64,000 nt of DNA. Origin: Lutraria lutraria (lineage: Eukaryota; Mollusca; Bivalvia; Venerida; Mactridae). Of this stretch, positions 58,301-64,000 are shown in pieces. The first letter of the stretch is position 1. The number at the start of each line of letters is the position of its first letter. Both the position numbers and the translations under genes were made by a program. Below the pieces are notes generated by a model, which made no database searches, was not told where the DNA came from, and was given only the letters and a program-made list of their open reading frames with translations. The DNA lies in assembly GCA_964023205.1 (NCBI GenBank), contig OZ026836.1, forward strand, positions 2,487,501 to 2,551,500, read 5' to 3'.

Positions 58301-59290
58301 CTTCAGCCAAATTTCAATTTATCGTACCGTATTTTTTTATTTACTAATGACGACAATATACCGCTCAGATCTCAGTATTGTCACTTTAAAAAAATAAGCG
58401 CCCTCAGCCGTTTTATATTGTAATGGTTTAATGGAGCAAGTGTCAGTAGTTAAGAGTATATCTAAATAATTATAGTTAATAAATTGTCAATATTTAACAA
58501 GTTTGTATTTCGTAGTTACAAGGACTTATATACATACGTAAGTCCTTGGTAGTTATAAACGTGGTGACAAAATTTGCCTCTAAGTTTCATAAATGTTCGA
58601 ACCAACACACCATTCAGCGTAATTACCACTGACAAAATAAAAAAGTGTGTACTTTAACTTGTTTTTTAAAGATATGAAAAATGAATGCAGTATTTAAATA
58701 TACAAAGTTTTACAAAACGCTTATAGCTATAACAAGGACTGTAATAAGCCCAGCACATATTATGCAAAAATGTATAAATCAATTGGTTAAATCAGGGACA
58801 CTGTCAGTACATTATAGTGTCCCTGTAAAATTAAAATAAGCATTGTGTTAGTGACTACAACATGTCTACATGACTTTATGTTAACTTATTGAAACATCTA
58901 TCCTAAGTAGCATGTTACAAGTTTTGAACTATTTGCTACTATGAATCAGGCTTAAGTAACATTCTGAGAAAGTTCTCGAATGTTAATTGTAAATTCATGA
59001 CCAATTTATGACCTAGCAAATAAATATACGTCTATGTTGTTTAATAATGTATTTAGCACCGTAATGAGCAATAATTGTAGCCAATTCGTTGATTCGCTTG
59101 AATTGAATTTTCTCAATATGCAAGATGGACGCAATAATATTGATTTTCTCCATCACTTGGCAAACTAAAATAAGCAATATTCTTTTCATGATTCACAATT
59201 AAAGTAAAATTAACTAGAACGGTCAACAAATATACATTGTTAGATCGATTTTCCTTCTCTAGTGAATCTAGTTTCGGTTTGTACGTTACG
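55381..59290. other. Gene-free stretch upstream of the PKC gene
   Basis: No exon or repeat family was recognised. Two 10-bp-arm hairpins stand out: 58519-58548 (CAAGGACTTA and inverse) and 58793-58825 (CAGGGACACT and inverse). A 118-codon open frame at 55783-56139 has no recognisable domain. Confidence 0.4.
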
Positions 59291-59302
59291 CCCCGTCAGG
59301 CG

Positions 59303-59367
59303 CATAAATAAAACCAATACACAGTTCAGCACTCAGCGTTCGCATCGCGAGCTGACAGCCAGCAAAA
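59303..59367 (+). promoter_or_regulatory. Candidate TATA-type core promoter and 5' UTR of the PKC gene
   Basis: ATAAATAAA at 59304-59312 is followed 31 bp later by an initiator-like ctCAgcg (A at 59335), the usual TATA-to-start distance. The interval to the ATG would be a 5' UTR of about 33 bp, with an in-frame TGA at 59353-59355. The transcription start is an inference. Confidence 0.4.
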
Positions 59368-59507
59368 ATGGCCGAACCAGTCAGTAAGGGTGTGCAACGT
59401 AGGGGAGCTTTAAGGCAGAAAAATGTCGCCGTTGTTAAGGATCATAAAATGGTTCAGAGATTTTTCAAGCAACCAACATTTTGTGGTCATTGTAAGGATT
59501 TTATATG
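59368..59507 (+). CDS. PRKCA: PKC coding exon 1
   Basis: It encodes residues 1-46 plus two bases of Trp47. The donor is GTAAGA at 59508, phase 2. Confidence 0.93.
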
Positions 59508-59711
59508 GTAAGAATATTCATGCATTGTGGAATTAAATGCTCGTATTCCGTTGATACCTTTGAATATTCACTTGTTTTCGCGATATTACTTCCTGTATTT
59601 TTTAGCTTGACAGTTAGTCTAACTGTCAATTTACGTGAGTTCTGGCAAAGTTAAATGGATTTTACGTTATTTTTTTCAGGGGATTTGGAAAGCAAGGATT
59701 TCAGTGTCAAG
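59368..59711 (+). CDS. PRKCA: Conventional protein kinase C, N-terminal exons (gene continues past window)
   Basis: Two coding exons encode the first 57 residues of a roughly 670-residue kinase. The sequence has [10 protein letters not shown], the pseudosubstrate RRGALRQKN (11-19) with Ala14 in place of the phosphorylated residue, then the start of the C1A diacylglycerol-binding zinc finger: His26, Cys39, Cys42 and Cys56 with the exact H-X12-C-X2-C-X13-C spacing, plus RFFKQPTFC and [14 protein letters not shown]. This is the alpha/beta/gamma (calcium-dependent) class; one molluscan gene usually covers the vertebrate alpha/beta types, so the symbol is approximate. In resting cells the pseudosubstrate blocks the kinase until calcium and diacylglycerol bring it to the membrane. 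The start is supported by the upstream in-frame stop, A at -3 and G at +4. The C1B, C2 and kinase exons lie to the right of the window. Confidence 0.95.
59680..59711 (+). CDS. PRKCA: PKC coding exon 2 (32 bp)
   Basis: A very short exon. The acceptor is ttttttcag/GGGATT; it completes Trp47 and encodes [10 protein letters not shown] plus one base. The donor is GTACGT at 59712, phase 1. Confidence 0.93.
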
Positions 59712-62700
59712 GTACGTTATTTGATAGTTTTACAAGTTTTTTTTATGTTTTTATCTATGGCTTCTGGTAAACCGTCGGAGTTTATCATCCACTATCTCAG
59801 TATTTGCGTAGGTGTATTGGTATCAAATTCATAAGCTGTTTTTGCACAATCTTTGAATGTTTGTGTATGTATGTAAAAAGTGTGTCATTAGGTCAAAGTA
59901 ATTGATAGCTGTAAACTACATGTATTTGTAAACAAAAGGTTTTACTAAATTAAATTATCAGTTATCTTTTATGAAATTAATTAATTTTTGAATTTACACA
60001 AAAATATTAAGAAATATTTAGTCAATACAAAATTATGGTAAAATATTTTTTGTGAAAGAAAAAATATTGAAGCAACAAGCCCCTTTATTAAGAAACATAG
60101 ATAACAATGTTGTTAATATTGTGTTTAATTTGTGTATGCATGTTTATTTGCGGTCAAAGGGATTTTTAATTTTTGCTTTTTTATTAACTTTATGTGAATT
60201 CATATTCTCTCATAAACAAACTCTGCATACATTTCCCCTTCTGTCTGCTTTAGGTCTTATCATAATCTATTCCCTATTTTTTTGATATGACAATTATTTT
60301 ATTTAAATTGTATAATAAAAATTATCTTTTGCAAATGGAAGGCATTTAAATAATTAAATGGCCTAATTTAATCCCCCCCAAGTACTGTCCTTTTGAAATA
60401 AGTGGTACTGTTTACATGAAGAGTTTCTCTATTCACACTTGAAATTAAAAATATACTGTAGGCGTGGTATACAGTATTCTTCAACTATTTTACTTTAAGG
60501 AAGATGTACATAATGTACTAAACATATTGTTACCATGGGCATCATTCTTCTATTTTTGAATTCTTGTATATAATTATTTTACTGTGGTCAACACCCTTAA
60601 TAGTTAATTGATAACTTAATAAATTGATTCTCTTTACTTTCATGTGATGATATTAGTATGTTGAAAGTTATTGACATTATGCACACCATACATTGAGATT
60701 AAAGAACTCAGGTGGCATGTTTCGATTATATTTTTTACTGAGATTTTAATTATTTGTGAATCTTTGATTTGCTATGCTCTCTCTCACACACACGCACATA
60801 TCTTTCTAATTTTCCCTTATCTGTCTCTCTTTCTCTCTGACTTTTACATTTATTGATTGAACCCAGGTCATTATGTTTGGATCAGAGGATTATGATTTTA
60901 CAGAATTGTTAACTTAGGTCTCCTCTATTCATTACTAAAGTTAATAAGATAAGCCCTATTATTGTTACTATAGGTGATTATCAAATTATCAGCTTGACTA
61001 GATTATGTGTGGTTGGGTAGAAGTTACTATAAAGTTCCTGTCTCTGGAGATGGATGCTTTCAGGAATTATGTAAATAGAGCCAAAAGCCATCAAACTGTG
61101 CTTTGTCTGATAACAATGCCTTCACTATTATGGAAGGTGTGTTTCTATCCTCCAAGACAGCCAAACTGATTGGTCTACAGTACTGATTGGTCTACAGTAC
61201 TGAATGGACTAAGGTTAAAATCAAGTTCATTCAAAATTTCCATGGCAGTGATGCATCATTGTTTTGCAAATGCACTTTAATGATGTTTAGGATGTTTTTA
61301 TGACTGCTGTATTCATTAATTTGATTGACTCTTGTCTATAATCAAAGGCATTCCGTTGGAAGCAAGTGTTCAACTTCATTAGACTCTGTCTTTGGTGTTA
61401 CTTGGTAGGCTAATATTTAGTTTGCAGCCTCTAAACAGTTGCTTAAGTAGGTCTTAAAATATTGTGTTGATTGTTGACTTTTATTGTCTTTAATCATTCT
61501 GATTACACACTGATTTATAAGTTGGAGGATGCATGACAATTAGCAATATAATATCTTCAAGTAATAGTTCCACCTAATCAACTGACATACAATACAGATG
61601 TATATCTATTGTACTGCTAAGTTAATAATAATATGCTGTATAGTTTCACATGATGTTTGGATGCAAGAATCAAGTATTATCAATCATGTTTAGGCTGAAA
61701 ATAAAAATAAGTTTGTTTTGAGTGCTCAGACCTAGAATTTTAGTACAGGGTAGGTAGGTCGGGATTTTTAAAAAATATATAATAATAACAGTAAAAGTAA
61801 TGGCAAAAACATTTATGTGCTAGGATTTTCATGACTAGGTCAGTGCACTCCAAACAAACTTATTTTTATTTTCAGCTCTCCAGTATACAAGGATAGACCT
61901 GTAAATAATTTATTTGGTTTTATCAAGTTGAAGGACATGCTTTCCTCTTTATTTCATTTACCTAAGTTTTTGCCATTATTGATGGCTATAAATGCTGAAT
62001 CTTATACTTCTTTCTTTGAGACTTTCTGCAGAAATATCATGCATTCAATTTTTATGTAGATCTAATCCTCCTTATAAAAAGTTTTTTGTCTCAGTTTGGT
62101 TTAAAGACTATAAAATCTCATAACATGTGAACTTTAAATTTTGCATCTAAACCTAGATGATATTTCCTAGAATCTTTTTTTAGTCATGTTTTGTAGAATA
62201 TTAAATTTTGCTTCACAAATTCCGTAGGTATGCCCATAGAATGTCACTATAACTAATCTTCTTGTCATATTAAAAAGTTTGTCAGCTAATTATTTCAAAC
62301 TTATGGCTCTAGAATAAAAACAACCAGTGATTACAGTTCATAGTGTCTGATTTCGAATTTTAACAGTGTCGCTCTTCTTCTGATTTCATCCTTTTGTTGT
62401 CCTATTTTCAGGCAGCCATTTTTTAAATGTTTTTTTTTAATGCAGTACCTAGCTGCCTCTATAATGTGACAGCGAAACAATGGTTTGTGTGTCACTGAAG
62501 GAATTTTTAATTTATCTTGCATTATTCAGCTTGCTTGTATTATTGATTTCACTGTAGTACTTTGAGTAGACTGTGGGGAAAATTTTATACCTTCACAGAT
62601 GTAAATCATGAAATACCCAAAGTGTTTATAGAATATGTATATCTTATTTCAGAATGCTATTTTAATTTTCTTGACGTTTGCTCTGTTTGTTGGAGACAAT

Positions 62701-64000
62701 TTTGCCGATAAAAAAATCTGAAATTATCTTGGGCTATAATTTGTTAAATTTGTTCTTGTAATGTTTTAATTGGACAGTCAAACTTTCAAATCCTTTAGAT
62801 TGGGAAAACTATTTTAGGTTAATGTCATTTTTGTTGCAGCTGACTTTACAAAATTAATCATGATTCCCTAAGTATTGAAGTAGTTTCTCATTAGAAGTTA
62901 CTGATTTCAATGTTATTTTCAATTCCTTCTACCATTAAGCCAAAAAATCACATTCAAGGGCAGATAACTCAAAATCAAGCTCCTTGACACGGATATGTTC
63001 TTATTTACATGATGCATTTATCAGGAACAAACAAAATATATACACCTTTAGTTACCAAATGTCTTTGATCACCACTGTCCTGATCAAGTCATTGGAGATC
63101 TGATTTAAGCAGACAATGACTTATTTGCCTCCACACCATCTAAGAGTAAGATAGGTTACTAATCACTCTCCATGCATGGAAATAGAAATGGAGGCAGTCT
63201 GATTTACCGCTGATAACTTGTGATGTTCCCTTGTTTTTAATGAGAGATAGCATGGTGAGTAATTTATTTCATTATTATACTTTCCAATCAATACCAAGCT
63301 GGATTTCTGTTGGATGTAAAATATAAACATGATACAGTAATTTTCCTTTGGTAGTAATATCCTAGCTAGGTCAAAAAATTGTTTTGTGTCTATTTTCGTC
63401 TAGCAGTATCTGTATTTAGCTGTGGTGTTAAATGTTTTGCATAAGGTTCTATTTCACATGAAATATATTTCATTATGTCATAAATTTGCATTAACCAAGC
63501 ACAAGGCTTCTGTATATAAAACTCATGAGGTGTCCCTTTACAGTGGTAATGTTAGTTTGCTTTTGAGGCAAACCATTGGTTCCATTTCTGGAAGGACATC
63601 CGTATTTGTTCTCCATTGTTGTCGCTGAACTAGATAATGACCTCAGCTGACTTCTTGTTTAAATTATACATAGTGAGTTACATTAATGAAATAAAGTGAT
63701 TACAACTAACATACTTAACTGAGGCTTGGCTAGTGTTATCACACTTTATTGGCCTTTATGTAGGACAATACTGTTCTCACAATTAGCCAATAAACGGGCC
63801 CGTCTGAGTGGTTAGCATTGCTGACTTCAAATCACTTTAACCTCTCACTGATAGAGGGTCTTGGTGGGTTGGAGCCTAGCTACCAACCATGTCTCTGTTA
63901 TGTGAGAAAGCAGGCAGTTGCTTATGGAGGATGGGAGTCTAGTACTGGTTCTTCCCATGCAGGAATGATGGTTAGGTGAACTGTCCGCCTCATATGACTC
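59712..64000 (+). other. PKC intron 2 (incomplete, more than 4.2 kb)
   Basis: It runs from the GTACGT donor to the window edge. It is T-rich on the coding strand, with no further C1 exon recognised. A SINE A copy ends the window. A CT/CA-rich tract lies near 60777-60840. Confidence 0.75.
63795..64000 (+). mobile_element. SINE family A, copy 5, cut by window edge
   Basis: It starts gggcccgtctgagtggttag (A box region), has the degraded B box ggttggagcctagc, then the family body (accaaccatgtctctgttat, aggcagttgcttatggagga, tgggagtctagtactggttc) and reaches catatgactc at the last base. A small insertion (tgc) lies in the cccaggaa motif. Confidence 0.85.

Overview
The window is AT-rich animal nuclear DNA. 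Everything that behaves like a real gene is split by GT-AG introns and lies on the + strand; there is nothing operon-like, no CRISPR array and no prokaryotic signal. The mix of tRNA-derived SINEs, non-LTR retrotransposon tails, small terminal-inverted-repeat (TIR) elements and minisatellites looks like a lophotrochozoan, most likely a bivalve mollusc. That assignment is an inference from repeat style and was not tested by a search.

Two genes can be read. (1) A complete type I BMP receptor (ALK3/ALK6 class) lies at 33596-44533. Eleven coding exons join into 528 codons with every intron phase consistent. They encode, in order, a signal peptide, a cysteine-rich ligand-binding domain, one membrane segment, a GS box and a serine/threonine kinase. 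A T-rich, gene-free tract after the stop (44534 to about 50370) ends at an AATAAA with two Pumilio-type motifs just upstream, and is probably a very long 3' UTR. (2) The first two coding exons of a conventional protein kinase C (59368-59507 and 59680-59711) encode the pseudosubstrate and the first half of the C1A zinc finger. The rest of that gene lies beyond the right edge. The two genes are head to tail, about 9 kb apart if the long 3' UTR is real. They act in separate pathways (BMP/SMAD signalling; diacylglycerol and calcium signalling) and nothing here shows shared regulation.

Layout: 1-1110 is a 24-bp satellite. 1113-1797 is a LINE 3' end. 1800-32430 has no gene I can support and holds repeats: a 32-bp satellite (4236-4545), a pogo-like miniature element (6707-6881), copies of two SINE families, a 517-bp TIR element with an 8-bp target duplication (15553-16069), a 1.36-kb GT-rich minisatellite (22368-23733) and a 1.5-kb CpG-rich fold-back element (27187-28703). 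32436-33342 is a minus-strand LINE fragment ending about 250 bp before the receptor start codon. Receptor introns carry more elements, including a 568-bp TTAA-flanked element in intron 6. 50400-55400 is a second repeat cluster. 55400-59290 is featureless apart from small hairpins. 59290 to the end is the start of the PKC gene and its long intron 2.

I found no undescribed defence, toxin or RNA-guided system. The most interesting items are unclassified mobile-element families, a likely multi-kilobase 3' UTR, a tandem splice acceptor inside the receptor kinase domain, and satellites whose unit lengths are multiples of three and so create long false ORFs.
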